In this document: piece by piece, positions 34,958 through 47,934 of the stretch
Layout: each line of letters starts with the position of its first letter
Position numbering within the stretch: the first letter of the stretch is position 1
NCBI RefSeq assembly: GCF_030272615.1
Contig: NC_081409.1
Location: forward strand, 208,551,190-208,615,189
Direction: 5' to 3'
Length of the DNA stretch: 64,000 nucleotides
Origin: Cryptomeria japonica
Taxonomy: Eukaryota; Streptophyta; Pinopsida; Cupressales; Cupressaceae
Program-made: the position numbers and the translations under genes
The notes under the pieces: generated by a model
The model's input: only the letters and a program-made list of their open reading frames with translations
Databases searched by the model: none
Told to the model about the DNA's origin: nothing

Positions 34958-35504
34958 TGTGATAGAGACATTTTGGGATACATACATTTCTATTTGGCAT
35001 ATATATTTTGTATATGGACATACATTTTGTATGAGTTGGTGTTTATGTCATTTTTGTATATGGACATACACTTGTAATTATTCAACAATTTGATATATAG
35101 AAGTTGAGATTTGATATAATTTGTTCCTCATGTGCATGTCTTCATTCTTTGAAACTTTAATCTTGAATGTAAAAATGAACAATGGTTAAATAATGAACAA
35201 CAAAATGTTATTTATATAATATTGAGATTCAATATAATTTGGTCCCTCTAATCATTAAGTGTTAAAATTAGTTACCTTGGGCAACTTCACCAAATTTAAT
35301 GACCATATTGGTATTGTTATTAATTATAACATTTATGCTTAGTAATGAAAAATGAAAAGTAAACAAAACTAGATTTGATTTCATGTTCTACCTCCTATGC
35401 ACTTTGATATATTTGAGCAAAAAAAATTAATGGTTTATGTGGATGTAATAAGTATGGTTAATTACACTTAGTAATGATAGAGGACAAGTAATTATGAAAT
35501 TTCA

Positions 35505-36262
35505 AAAGCCATCGTGATCATGAATCATCAATGCCAACATGTCCAGTTAGGTGGTTTTACTTTAGGCATACTCTTGTTTTGCCTCCCAACTCAGTCAAAC
35601 GCTCATTGTCATACCCTAGCAACGTCGTCCCTTGAGTGACCTAAGTGCAAAAAATTGTCTAACTTTGATAGGCCATTTGTTAGAATCTATAGCACTTACA
35701 AATGGTTTGTTTGAATCTACAAGGTCATGTGAGGCCCCTCTACAATATCCTATCTTTGATTTTCAAGATTTAGAGTGGTTTTCCTAGGGCAACAATTTTT
35801 TTTTATTGATACAAAAATCATCAAAGGCATTCACTGAAAAGTTGCAACGAAACCTAATTATCATTATGTTCATTGTGGGTGTAAATTGTCGGTGCCAACA
35901 TGTCTGGTTAGGCAGTTTTACCCTAGGCATCCTCTTGTTTTACCTCCCAACTCAGTTGAACACTCAGTGCCATACCCTAGTAGCATCATCCCTTGAATGC
36001 CTTAAGTGCAAAAAATTGTCTAACTTTGACAAGTTGTTTCTCGAAATCCATGGAACCTACGAATGATCCATCTAAACCTATAGGATCACATGAGGCCCCT
36101 TTACAATATCACGTCTCATATTTTCAAGATTCAGAGCGTTTTTCCTAGGGCAGCAATTTTTTTGTTGACGCAAAAATCCTTAGAGGCATTCAATGAAAAG
36201 TTGCAACAGAGCCTAATTCTCATTATGTTGGTCATGGATGCAAACTGTCGATGCCAACAACT
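35505..36262 (+). repeat. 360-bp tandem duplication
   Basis: Two copies of a ~360-bp unit share TGCCAACATGTC (35532, 35893), AAGTGCAAAAAATTGTCTAA and CACATGAGGCCCC-type blocks; a third start is at 36252. Steps are 361 and 359. Confidence 0.85.
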
Positions 36263-36426
36263 ATATTTTCTATAACTACAACTATATTATGTCTAACATA
36301 ATTATAATCATCATTACACATAGAGGTGACCATTGTGAAAAAAGCATAGTCATACATCTTTTTTCACAAAAAAATCATCACAAATTTTATTTACATGTAC
36401 AGAATTTGACCTCTAAATACATTGTG

Positions 36427-36714
36427 TATCATCAATGTGAATATCAATGTCATCATGTACAAAATACATCGTATATCATCAATACAACTATATCAATGTC
36501 ATCATGTACAAAATACATCGTATATCATCAATACAACTATATCAATGTAATCATGTACAAATACATCATATATCATCAATACAACTATACCAATGTAATC
36601 ATGTACAAATACATTGTATATCATCAATACAACCAAATCAATATCATCATGTACAAATACATCATATATAATCAATACATCCACATCAATATCATCATGT
36701 AGAAATACATCAAT
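36427..36714 (+). repeat. 48-bp minisatellite, six copies
   Basis: TATCATCAATACAACTATA-type units start at 36427, 36474, 36523, 36571, 36619 and 36667. Because 48 is a multiple of 3, a frame encoding a 16-residue repeat (YIVYHQYNYINVIMYK) stays open, but the protein is not credible. Confidence 0.9.
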
Positions 36715-36955
36715 GCTACCAAGCAATCATAGATTAAAAAACCAATACATTTGATTCAGATATACATGCTCCCTAACGCATAGCTCTAGACACTAGTACC
36801 CTCAAAGGCACCTACATTGCAATATTATACACAATATTAGTATTAAATAAAAAATATTGAGTAAAATTAATTTAACAATGAAAGTAACATAAACTCCAAT
36901 ATGTCCATGATTTATGTAATCCCTAATTTTCCTATTAAAGTAGTTGAGTCATGTA

Positions 36956-37510
36956 TGTCCATGATTTTTGTAATCATTGCATTCTTAATCCATGAGAAGA
37001 ATACGTTTATTAACCAGATAAATTAATGAACCATAGGGATGTTTGTATTAACAATGCATTATACCTTCCATTCCTCATAGTAGCTAGATATGCTTCATGA
37101 TCAACAATTTGTGCACTACTGAATTAAGTGTCCATGATTTTTCGTAATCCCTGCATTCCTAAGCCATGAGAAGAATAAGTTTATTAACCAAATAAATTAA
37201 TGAACCTAAGCACAATGAACCTAATAAACCATAGGAATGCTTGTATTAATAGTGTATTGTACCTTCCACTCCTTATAGTCAATTGGTATGAGCTAGATAT
37301 GCTTCATGTTTAGCACTATTGAATTTGCACATTGTTGAATCAAGTGTCCATGATTTTTGTAATCCCTGCATCTGCAAGCTATGAGAAGAATAAGTTTATT
37401 AACCAAAAAAATTAATGAACCTAAACATGTAATAAACCTAATGAACCGTAGGGATGTTAGTACTAAAAATGCATTGTACCTTCCATTCCTTACAGTAAAT
37501 TAGTATGGGC
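36956..37510 (+). repeat. three degenerate ~173-216-bp repeats
   Basis: Units begin TGTCCATGATTTTTGTAATC (36956, 37129, 37345). Each continues with GAGAAGAATA, GTTTATTAACCA, AATTAATGAACC and TACCTTCCA. It lies just downstream of the transposase relic. Confidence 0.8.
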
Positions 37511-39030
37511 TAGATATGCTACTCAAGTGTGCTTGAAGGGTCATCTCTTTGCTTAAGAGTATCTAGCATTGCTTCATGATCACCACTAATAACTATCCAT
37601 AGTTCTTTTGTCTTTGGTCTTGCATGATGTTTCAACAACTTAACATTTGTAGCTATAACAAGGTGCAAATATATGAGAATGGTTTTGTGTCTCACGTAGT
37701 TTTCAAATGTAGGTATGTCATTCTTTCTAATCATGTATGTTTGCAACCAATTTCCTACAACAATTGAACTTCTAGGATACATGAAACCATCATCATCTGT
37801 CATTAGTTGTGTTATCTTCTACTTTCCCTATATACATCATGTCAACCAGTAGTTTGATCTCTCGTCATTCCCTCGTGGTGCAATAATTGCAAAAAACATG
37901 TCCTAATTGTAGAAGATTTGAAAGATGGTCATACTCAACTAAACTTTCATGTCATCATTTGGCATGGATATTGTTTGAGTTAAAGGAGTTATATATTGTG
38001 GAACCTATGTATCTACCCATTCACTTGACTCACATTGATCCTGGTCACACTAAATACAACTCTAACAAAAACAAGCCAACTCTCATGTCCAAATGGTCCA
38101 TGTACTTGCATCTAAGCTATGAAATGAATGCATCTTTGAAGAATCTTTGATTGTTTGAAAATCCAATCTATCTCCTATTGTGCCCTCCTCAACCAACCAA
38201 AAGAATCTACACAGTGCTAAATCAAGTGTCCCTCCCTATGACATTGTTGAACTACACCAATCAATAATAGAATATGCATTAGAGAATTTAGCACCCAAAA
38301 TCCTCAATTAATCCTTAACTAGAGCTCTCTTCAAACATGCACCTGCTCCATCATGTTCCTATTTCCCATGCCTAGCTTAAAAAAACTCCAAATATTACGT
38401 ACACCCCTCTCTTCATGCATTCTACTCAACCAATAAAATATACAAGCATTCTTGAATTGACCAGTGCAATTATCTGACCAAATGAGATGTTAGTTTATTG
38501 CAATACCTTTCTCTTGCAAGAACTCAAAATAAATCTTGAAACAATGTTGCACATACTCAAAGGAGTGAGATCTATCATCACTCATATAAAAATGATACTC
38601 CCTGATTATTTTCATGTACTATTTTGTACTATCAAGGGCATGTTTATATGTTATGTGCACAACAATAGCAATTTAAATGGAATTGTAATACTAAGTTTGT
38701 ACCTCATTTTGTGGTTGCAATGTCTAGTTTTATACAAAATCAACCACTGATATAATAGTGACAATCGGGAAAAAGTTCTTACACATCGTGGATTTCTAAT
38801 CCAACCATTGAGACTTATGGGTATGCCTTGCATGCTTGTAGAAAATATTTTCTTTAAAATATGAAATAAAATTAACAACATTGACTTGTCTAGAGACCAA
38901 CTCACATCTAGAACCTTCACCTCCACTCTTCAAAGTATATTTGACTACCTCATATCCCTTTTTCTCAACATTATTCTTTCCAGACTTATGTTCACTGCTC
39001 TCATGAAAACACAAAACAAACTTTGACAAG
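37510..39030 (-). pseudogene. transposase-like protein, C-terminal two thirds
   Basis: Reading down from 39030: EKKGYEVVKYTLKSGGEGSR, CELVSRQVNVVNFISYFKEN, KHARHTHKSQWLD; then in other frames SVVDFV and LQPQNEVQT; then REYHFYMSDDRSHSFEYVQH, GIAIN, LIWSDNCTGQFKNACIFYWL and SRMHEERGVRNIWSFFKLG. The tail reads MTDDDGFMYPRSSIVVGNWL and ends GDHEAMLDTLKQRDDPS at 37519. From memory, the 'SDNC.GQFK' and 'F..GHGKG..DGAGA.VKRAL' order is typical of a DDE-transposase-like family found as repeats in plants. Here the HGKG block is degraded (GMGNRNMMEQVHV). Many stops and shifts. Confidence 0.6.
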
Positions 39031-40060
39031 GAACCATATTGTGAGCACTTCTCATTTGAACAAATATTTCTATAGAATAAACATCCATAGTCTTCTCTAG
39101 GACATAAAAACAGATCTAGTAAGTCTCTTGATAATGTTAGAAGTTATATTGCACCACACTCTTGCAACATTTTGTTAGTATGCAAAGTAGAACGAATATA
39201 GTATAATTGTTCATGGTAGATTGAAAAATCCACATGGTATTTGCAACAAGTATTACAAATCTTAAGAGGTACACAATAAAATGGCTTCAAATATTGAAAA
39301 TCCCTTTGTGAGATTTGCAATGTTGGATGTGTTTCAAAAAAAAACTGTACAACATTGTTTGGCTTGATTCCAAGAAATGTTTAGGATGTAGTGTGTGGTC
39401 TTCATTGTCAATTTTTAACTTTAAAATATCATTTACATTGGGTGATACTCTAGAGTTAGAGTGCAAAAAGTCTTGAATCTTGTACATTATCGGTCAAATT
39501 CTTATCAACATGCAGAAGCCTCCTACCAAAAGCCCATGTATCATTTTTGAAGAGGATCATCGAGTCTTTCTCTTCTTACAAGTGCTCTATGCAAAGTTTT
39601 ATGATTTATGTTCAAATCAACACAATTTTGTCTCATAAAGCGAGCCTTTCTCAAATGATGGCTTACTAAGGAGGTTGTAATCACTCTCTGAGAAGCTGTA
39701 TATCTTTTTCCTTGCTATTTTTTCCAATAGAATTGAGAGAATTAAAAATATTTTTGATAATAATAGAATTTTCTATGTCTTCTTGTTCACACGAATCTTC
39801 AATTTGGCTAGCAAAGGTCTTATCTTTTGCATCTTTAGAAATTGTACAAAAAGTTGGTATTGCTTAGTCAATGTTTTATTGCTAAATATTGGTCGAAAAT
39901 TTGCATAGCCCAATATCGAATGGTTCGTGTTGACCTCTTGCCTTCAAGATTCATTATAATGTTCTCATCAATTTAAAGTAACCATTATGGGGTTCTTGAA
40001 GGTCTTGAATTCAGAATTTTTATTTCTTCCACAAGAGGGTCTTCATTTCTCATGTAATTT
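39031..40060 (-). pseudogene. probable middle of the same transposase relic
   Basis: This stretch joins the N-terminal (40455-40070) and C-terminal coding blocks on the minus strand. It holds short broken frames without a motif I can name; a zinc-binding or DNA-binding region would be expected here. Confidence 0.3.
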
Positions 40061-40069
40061 GGTGATAAA

Positions 40070-40455
40070 TTAATGTTCACTTGGTTCAATATTTTCACCT
40101 TCAAGGTCAATTCCAAAATTTTCACTTTCAATTCCCACATTTTCATTTCCAAATTCAATATCATGTTGAACATTTTGAATATCAATTTCAACATTTTCTT
40201 TCCCAATTTGAATATCATGTTCAACATTTCCAATCCCAATATCTACATTTTCAATTTCAATTTCAAAATCATGGTCAACGTTTGCATATTCAATTTCCTC
40301 TTCACTTGAAATAATATCTGTAGAGACTTCACCGATATTTGACATACCTTGTCTTCTCTCTTATGACTTTCTCTATCTCTTTGTCTATATGCTTCAATTT
40401 TCTCTATTGAAAGTTTTATTTGACATTTTTTCTTTTGACAATTGTTGCTCCCCAT
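40070..40455 (-). pseudogene. N-terminus of the transposase relic with acidic repeats
   Basis: ATG at 40455 starts MGSNNCQKKKCQIKLSIEKI, EAYRQRDRESHKRE, a basic N-terminus. A frame change near 40345 leads into MSNIGEVSTDIISSEEEIEY, followed by an acidic tract of repeated N-V-E-x-D-I and E-N-V-x-I units to about 40075. The acidic repeat could be an activation or interaction region. The two pieces probably formed one protein; the shift or a lost intron separates them. Confidence 0.5.
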
Positions 40456-40673
40456 TATATCTCCACAAATATACTAAAAAATGATTGCTAAAGACAAATT
40501 TGTGTAAAAGATTCTAAAAAAAATAGAATTTTGTCTTTGTCTGAAAACCCATGTTTGTTGCCTGCAAAAAGAATGCAGGGACTGTTGGAATGCTCAAAAC
40601 GACCCACTGTCCTATTTTGTGTGGCCCAAGTATGGAATATCGTATAATATTGGATATTCGATATCCTTCCATC

Positions 40674-42135
<1,462 letters not shown>

Positions 42136-42293
42136 TATATTAGATGTAGGATTATATTATTTGATACCCAATATCTTTTATTATTATTATATTAATTATA
42201 TATTATTAATATATTAATAATATATTTAAATAATTTATATTATTAATATATAATATATATTATAAATTAATATTATAATATATTATATAATAT
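42136..42293. repeat. TA-rich low-complexity tract
   Basis: Runs of TATTAATA and ATATAT precede the family X insertion. The last five bases, AATAT (42289-42293), are its target duplication. Confidence 0.8.
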
Positions 42294-42468
42294 TGTAGTG
42301 TCATAAAATTGTGCCTCGTGCAATTTTAACCACATTCTAGGTCCTCACCTTGGCAACAACACCCTGCTTCCTGACCAAGACCCCTTTCTACACCTTCACC
42401 CTTGGGTTCTTCCTTGCTCAGGACCTATTCCTGCCCCTAGACCCTATCTGGACCCCAAAATAGGGCAG

Positions 42469-42523
42469 GGACAAGGACGTAGCGCCCTTGTCTGCCTAGG
42501 ACAAGGGCATGGCGCCCATGTCC
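42469..42523 (+). repeat. duplicated palindrome in the X U3
   Basis: Two 30-bp-spaced units start GGACAAGG (42469, 42499). The second, 42499-42523, is GGACAAGGGC-ATGGC-GCCCATGTCC, pairing at 9 of 10 positions. Across units, GCCCTTGTC (42484) and GACAAGGGC (42500) make a perfect 9-bp stem. The 3' LTR has one degraded unit (48109-48133). Confidence 0.8.
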
Positions 42524-42642
42524 CCACCTCTTAGGGTGGTCCTATAATGGGTATTCCCGGTCCCCTATGCACAATCCAACTTCGGGATTTGCATTTCCTC
42601 TTTGTCGGCCTTCGGTGATTGAAAATTAATCCTTGAGGCATG

Positions 42643-42650
42643 TATAAAAG
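42643..42650 (+). promoter_or_regulatory. TATA box of the X 5' LTR
   Basis: TATAAAAG in CATGTATAAAAGGAG; identical in the 3' LTR at 48253. Confidence 0.75.
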
Positions 42651-43109
42651 GAGATTCAATTCCCTCATTTTAGGGGAGGCGAAGTTGATCATAAGCAAGC
42701 ATAGGCGAAGATATACATCATCAAGCATTCAAGCATTCAAGTCTTCATTTCATCCATTGGAGCAATATTACAACATTCATTTGCAAGTATGCATGTGTGT
42801 TAGGGTTTTGTCATGTTACATGCCATTTCATGCAACACTTGTGATTACATTCAAGAAGCAAAGCAATCATCATCAACAAATTGCAAATCTACAAGGTATA
42901 CATTTCCATGTTGTTTACATTCAAGCATTTTCAATTACTTTCTTTCAAGGTTGATTCCTCAACCAGGGTTTGACTAAGGTAAACCCCTATCCACAAACCT
43001 TCTTACCCTCTTTTCTATGTGTACGTTGCAGGTGCGCAGCTGTAATTGCAGGTTTGGGCTTCATTTGCAGAGATGGAAGAACCCTTTTTATTTCGTGGAT
43101 TTTGTGGAA

Positions 43110-43132
43110 GACCATGCACTGTCGCCACGGTC
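43110..43132 (+). other. U5-side hairpin of X
   Basis: GACCATG and CACGGTC around a 9-base loop, 6 of 7 pairs. The same hairpin is near 48719-48745 in the 3' LTR, and a stronger version sits in the leader at 43870-43940. Confidence 0.65.
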
Positions 43133-43479
43133 TCGATGACTTTTCTCCAAATTTACAGGGAAAATCCGTATCAGTCTAATTAGTTTAGATTCGAAGTTAC
43201 ACCGCAATCCCGAACCGGTAGCTCCTCATTTCACTCAATTTCTCTCTTTGTTCCACATAGTCAACAAGTCAACTTTCCTATTTACAAAAGAGGGCAAATC
43301 ACACTTCAACCCTTGCAATCCACTTGGAATTCACATCCTTGCCTCCCTTGGATTTGGATCTAGTGGATTCAAGCCCCTCTTTTGAATGTAAAGTTCTCCC
43401 AAGTGAAAATCATCGCAGTGACTTCCTTTCTCTCTCCTAGGTGGGGAGTCACTAGGGTTAAATTTTCCACTTTACATTT

Positions 43480-43495
43480 TGGTGAACTCGACGTC
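43480..43495 (+). promoter_or_regulatory. candidate primer-binding site
   Basis: TGGTGAACTCGACGTC begins 3 bases after the 5' LTR. A TGG start is expected because tRNAs end in CCA. The tRNA itself was not identified. Confidence 0.55.
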
Positions 43496-43869
43496 TTACA
43501 CATTACTTCTGATTTCTCATTTTTAGATTTGACTAATTGCAATTTGAATTTCAAATTTTCATCTCCAAGTTTGATCTATTTGCAAATTTTAGAGGTTAAT
43601 GGCATAAAAACCCTAATTTTTCATTTTGAGAAAATTAAGCTTGTAAAGTGCAAAATTTTAATTACTTGTTTCAGATCTGATTTCTATTTAAAAATTGCAA
43701 TTCAAATCTGTCTCTTTACTTTGAAAATGCAGTGGTTAAATTATAAAACCCTAATTTTTAAGATTCTTCTATTTTTCAACCTTTGACTGCAAGTTTTATC
43801 GATCTAGGCATCTCCAAATCAACTGTTTTTTTGGATTATGCATTAAAATCATAAATTCTATCATCCTTG

Positions 43870-43940
43870 AAAATTTTGAAAAAAGTTGGTCGGACCGTGT
43901 GCACTTTCGCCACAGTCCTCAACTTTTTTTCCAAAATTTT
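43870..43940 (+). other. long leader hairpin
   Basis: A three-part stem: AAAATTTTG with CAAAATTTT, AAAAAAGTTG with CAACTTTTTT, and GGACCGTG with CACAGTCC (7 of 8), around an 11-base loop at 43900-43910. The GTGCAC at the loop edge (43898-43903) is self-complementary. Position between primer site and gag is that of packaging or dimerisation signals in LTR elements. Confidence 0.75.
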
Positions 43941-44324
43941 GAGAGACGGAATTGACTGTATTTTTCTGCTCAAATCCAGAAAATCAACGTACTTTATTTT
44001 AACACTCTCTAAGGTCAAACACAAATTAAAAATTCATAAAATTCAAATCTTAAAATTAATTTTCATAAAAAGGTCCTAATTTTAGATTTTCTTTTCTGAA
44101 AAATTTAGATTTTAATTAAGAGACTTTCAATGGCAATTAATAAATTGGATTTACTTTCTCTTTCGCACATGATTTAATTGCTTTTTGCATATATTTACTA
44201 CAATCATGTGTAGGATAAGAGTTTCTTTCCTTTCTTGTTGCTTCTCTTTATTCATAACACTTGGTCATTTTGTGTTGTTAGGATTTCCAAATTATTTCCT
44301 TTTCAATTAGATCTCAAAGCTTTC

Positions 44325-45590
44325 ATGTATCATTTATGTTGCATTATGGTGATGTTGTTAACAAAGTGCATTTCCTATGTTAATCACCTTAAAGCTTTTG
44401 TAGATTCTACACCTAGAGATCCTAACCTTTGTACCTCTCCTAGGGTATCTTGTGTGGATGAGATGAGACCTAATGCTTTAACCAATGATCTCTCTAAAAA
44501 AGAGCAAGCATTGGAAAGTAACATGAATCCATCTTCTTCTCATACACATACCCTTCAGCAAGGGGGGAAAAATCAAAACATCAACATTCTTACATCTTTA
44601 GATCCTCCTTATTCTCCTTGGATCTATCTTCAACATCAAAGTGTATGTAGGGAGGATGATGTCATGCATTTTATTCATGACCTTTCCCCTTGCATGGAAA
44701 TCACTAAAAATGAGCTTTTAGATGATGAAGATGTTCTTCTCCAATCTTCCAAAAAGGATAAACTTGATAAAGGAAAGGAGATTGTCATTTCACATGATAC
44801 TCCTTCTTCATCTACAAATCCTTTTTTTCCTCCTTACACATTAGATTTTAAAGAAATTCATGATCCAATTCCTTCATCTAGTCAATTGCAACATTCTTAT
44901 AGTTGTGGCTTTCATATAATTACAAAATAAGGTTTTAAAGGACAAGGAACTGGGAAATTTGAGCATGGAATTTGTGTCCCTATAAATCCTCCTACACAAA
45001 CTACTACAAGAGGCCTAGGAAGTGGTAACCCTCTTTCTACGAACGAATTCCTTAGGATTCAAAAATTTAAGGATTATCTTCAAAAACAAAATATCAAAAG
45101 AGCCTGTAAGAATACTTCTTCTTCAAAGCATCCTTTTTGTTCATTTCATCAAACCCATGATCACAATGCTGATGATTGCCCTGCTTTTTAAAAATCTATT
45201 CAAGATGGCATAAATAGTGGCAAAATTAGAATTGTGGATAACAAACCTTCTTCTCCTAACAAACACTCTCCTTTATGTCACGATGATATTTACGATCCTG
45301 ACAGATTAGTTGCAGGAATCTATTGGAGATTGAAATATGATAAGAACATTTCCTTTCCTCCTCAAAATAAAAACAAAAATCTTAAGCAAGTGAAAGGTAT
45401 TGAATACTGCATTTTTTATGATTTATATTCACAATCTCTTGGAAAATGTTATGCATTTAAGAAATTTGTTCAACTGCAATATGATCTTGCACAAATTCGT
45501 CTCACAACAGATCTATTTGTATTTCTTGGAAAAAACATAGTGCCTCAGCACTTCTTTTCCCTTCATGTTGCTCTTCACCCTATGGAATAA
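44325..45590 (+). pseudogene. gag-like protein of X
   Basis: One frame runs from ATG 44325 to a stop at 45588, broken by only two nonsense codons (44928 and 45189). The first half is rich in S, P, H and D. After the first stop comes GFKGQGTGKFEHGICVPI, which resembles the glycine-rich G-patch-like motif of plant gag-pol proteins. A zinc-knuckle-like CSFHQTHDHNADDCPAF starts at 45138. A second block, CIFYDLYSQSLGKCYAFKK from 45408, keeps the same C-x12-C spacing and the following AFKK, but its histidines are Tyr and Gln. Gag packages element RNA into particles. No polymerase follows. Confidence 0.7.
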
Positions 45591-45599
45591 TTATCCCAT

Positions 45600-46920
45600 T
45601 TAATGGGATCTCTTTATCATTTGTGGTGGTATTGTTTCAATTTTACATACTTTGGGGCAGAAACATGAATTCCATTTTCCTTATTCTTTCTGTCCACTTG
45701 TCTTTGTCATTGTGCATTATTCATTATTAGATCTCTTTTCTAACATAAGAATCATTCCTATGTGAGCATATAATTGTTCTTGGGTTTCTTTGTTGGAGAG
45801 ACACTTCTTTAATGGATAGTGTACAACTTCTCTTTCTTTTATTCTCTTGGAAAATGTATCTTTTCTATGGTTGCGATTATTCTCAAGCACGATATGCCTC
45901 CTTGCATGGAATGATCTCTCGGGACATGCATATTCCTTCCTTTGGAGAATTTGTTCCATTAGGAAGGCATATCACTTGAAAATAAACACCATTGGAAAAT
46001 GAATGCCCCTTTTCCCCCTTGTCCTTCTTACTTGAGGGGCAAGGGTTTTCACTCCTATCCCTTTCTCTCTATCTAATGTATCACTATTTCCTTTAGGGGC
46101 TGTATTTTTCATATATGATTATCATTTCTATATTCTTAATCTCCCTTGGGGAATATCTGATACCCTTTTTCTTCCTTTCGAAGATTACCACTTCTTGAGA
46201 TGTGTATTTTACATATACTAATGTCGTTTCTTGCATGCAAGTACATTGTGAATTTGATTATGTTAATCTATCTCTAGAAGACTGTGTAAGTTATTCTCAT
46301 TGTCCCTACACTTGGGGGCAATTATCTCTCTCTCTCTCTCTAGGGATCTACTTTGCCCTATTTTGTGGATGGTGTGAGCTATATTACTTGATGTCATTCC
46401 TTGTGCATAGTTGTTGGTTGTTAGATCAAGGATTCTCTTATACAAGAGGTGTAAGTCCTTGACTACAACCTCTTTCACACTTGGTAATGTACATCTATGA
46501 TAAATTCACCCATCCCTCTGGGGGATGAATGTGAGTCATCCCTCATCGAGAATCCCTTTCATCTAGGAATAGGAGGCAAGATTGTATTCTTGTTCTCTTA
46601 TTTTCTTTGTTCTAGAAGATGTTATATTTGTCTAAGACAAATCCTCTTAGGGGTAGATGTCTTCTGAACAAATATCTCTTCTCCTCCAAGGATCACCTTT
46701 ACACTTATAACAAGATATCTCTTTTCAACTATCTTATCCTTGCTTGAAGAGTATTCCCTCTCTTGCTTGGATTTATGAAATTGTTGCATAACAGATATCT
46801 TCTTTGTGATGAAGGTAGGTATCCTTGTTCTTATTTCCTTAAGATATCAACATTAGTCTATGTTGACATCTTAAGGGGGGGGCACCCACACTGCTCCTTT
46901 GTACTATACTTCTCTCATGC
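45600..46920. other. non-coding interior of X
   Basis: No domain is seen where pol would lie. The text is CT-rich, with a short (CT)n run at 46327-46342. Confidence 0.55.
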
Positions 46921-46922
46921 AT

Positions 46923-47260
46923 TATACAGTGGGACATTCTTGGAACCAAAGGGCAGTCTCTTAGAGCAAGATGTCATCACTTTTTCTTGTATAGTGAGAC
47001 ATTATTGGAACCAGAGGGAAGCCTATTAGAGCAAGATGTCGTCACTTTTCTCTTGTACAGTGGGTCATTCTCAGAACCAAAGCACAAACTCTTAGAGTGA
47101 GTTGTCTTCACTTCTTCTTTTCTTGTATAGTGGGTCATTCTTGGAACCAGAGCAAAGACTCTTAGAGAAAGATGATGCCACTTTTCTCCTATGCAGGGTG
47201 ATTATTCTCGTTACCAGAGCACATACTCTTAGAGTGAGATATCACGCCTTTCTTGACACT
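46923..47260 (+). repeat. five ~67-bp tandem repeats inside X
   Basis: Units beginning TATAGTGGGTCATTCTTGGA start at 46923, 46990, 47055, 47126 and 47190 (steps 67, 65, 71, 64). Each has GGAACCAGAG and CTCTTAGAG. A run of eight G precedes them at 46875-46882. Confidence 0.85.
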
Positions 47261-47917
47261 TGTACTATACATTCTATACAGGTTGTAGCGTACTTGGGCA
47301 TAGACACCTCACACACACTTGAGGTTGAGTATACTAATGGTGTTCTCAATCTCCTCCCTTACAAGGATCACCTAGACAGGCTCTAAGGGATAGATTTCCA
47401 TGTCCTTCTCTCCATAGATCACCTAGTTGTAGGTACGAGATGTCCATGGTTTCTCTCTTGTTCACCTTTCTTCTCATGGATCACCAAAGTGTGTATTCAT
47501 GTCCTCTCTCTCCTTCCTCTGATGAACCCATAGTTTTTCTATTGATGGTTCATGGATGATGTCAACTTTGCTCTTTTATGTGATTGCTTGTGTTTATATG
47601 ATGGCATTGGTCTTTGTGTCTTGCTTAGTTGTTGAGACATCTGAGTACCGAGGTCTCTTCAGCTAGTTGGTTTGTCATCTTGTGTCTTGTTTTTATAGTG
47701 TGTCTTTTGCGCTTTGTTTTTGTTTTGTGTGTCTTGTTCCTTTTTGTTTTCTCTATGCTCTTACATATGTTTGAGTGAGTTAAGATCCTAGGATTGGGGG
47801 CTTTTGTTCCTCAATATTAGTGACTTCTTATACTCCTTGTGGTATTGCTCTGCATCTCTCATCTTCATCTCTATTTCTTCTACTTTACCGGTAGTACTGG
47901 CGTAAGCCATACTCCCG

Positions 47918-47934
47918 CTAAAGTGGGGGCTAAA
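47918..47934 (+). promoter_or_regulatory. polypurine tract of X
   Basis: CTAAAGTGGGGGCTAAA ends directly at the 3' LTR start. It is interrupted by pyrimidines but positioned as expected. Confidence 0.6.

Larger units (their letters stand above)
42294..43476 (+). repeat. 5' LTR of X
   Basis: 1183 bp, TG...CA. It contains a TATAAAAG box at 42643, a U3 palindrome duplicated at 42469-42523, and a downstream hairpin at 43110-43132. It is 31 bp longer than the 3' LTR, largely because one 30-bp palindrome unit is present twice here and once there. Confidence 0.92.

Noticed and set aside
36238-36702. 154-codon frame with 16-residue repeats
   Set aside because: It is the 48-bp minisatellite read in phase; the minus strand is open too.
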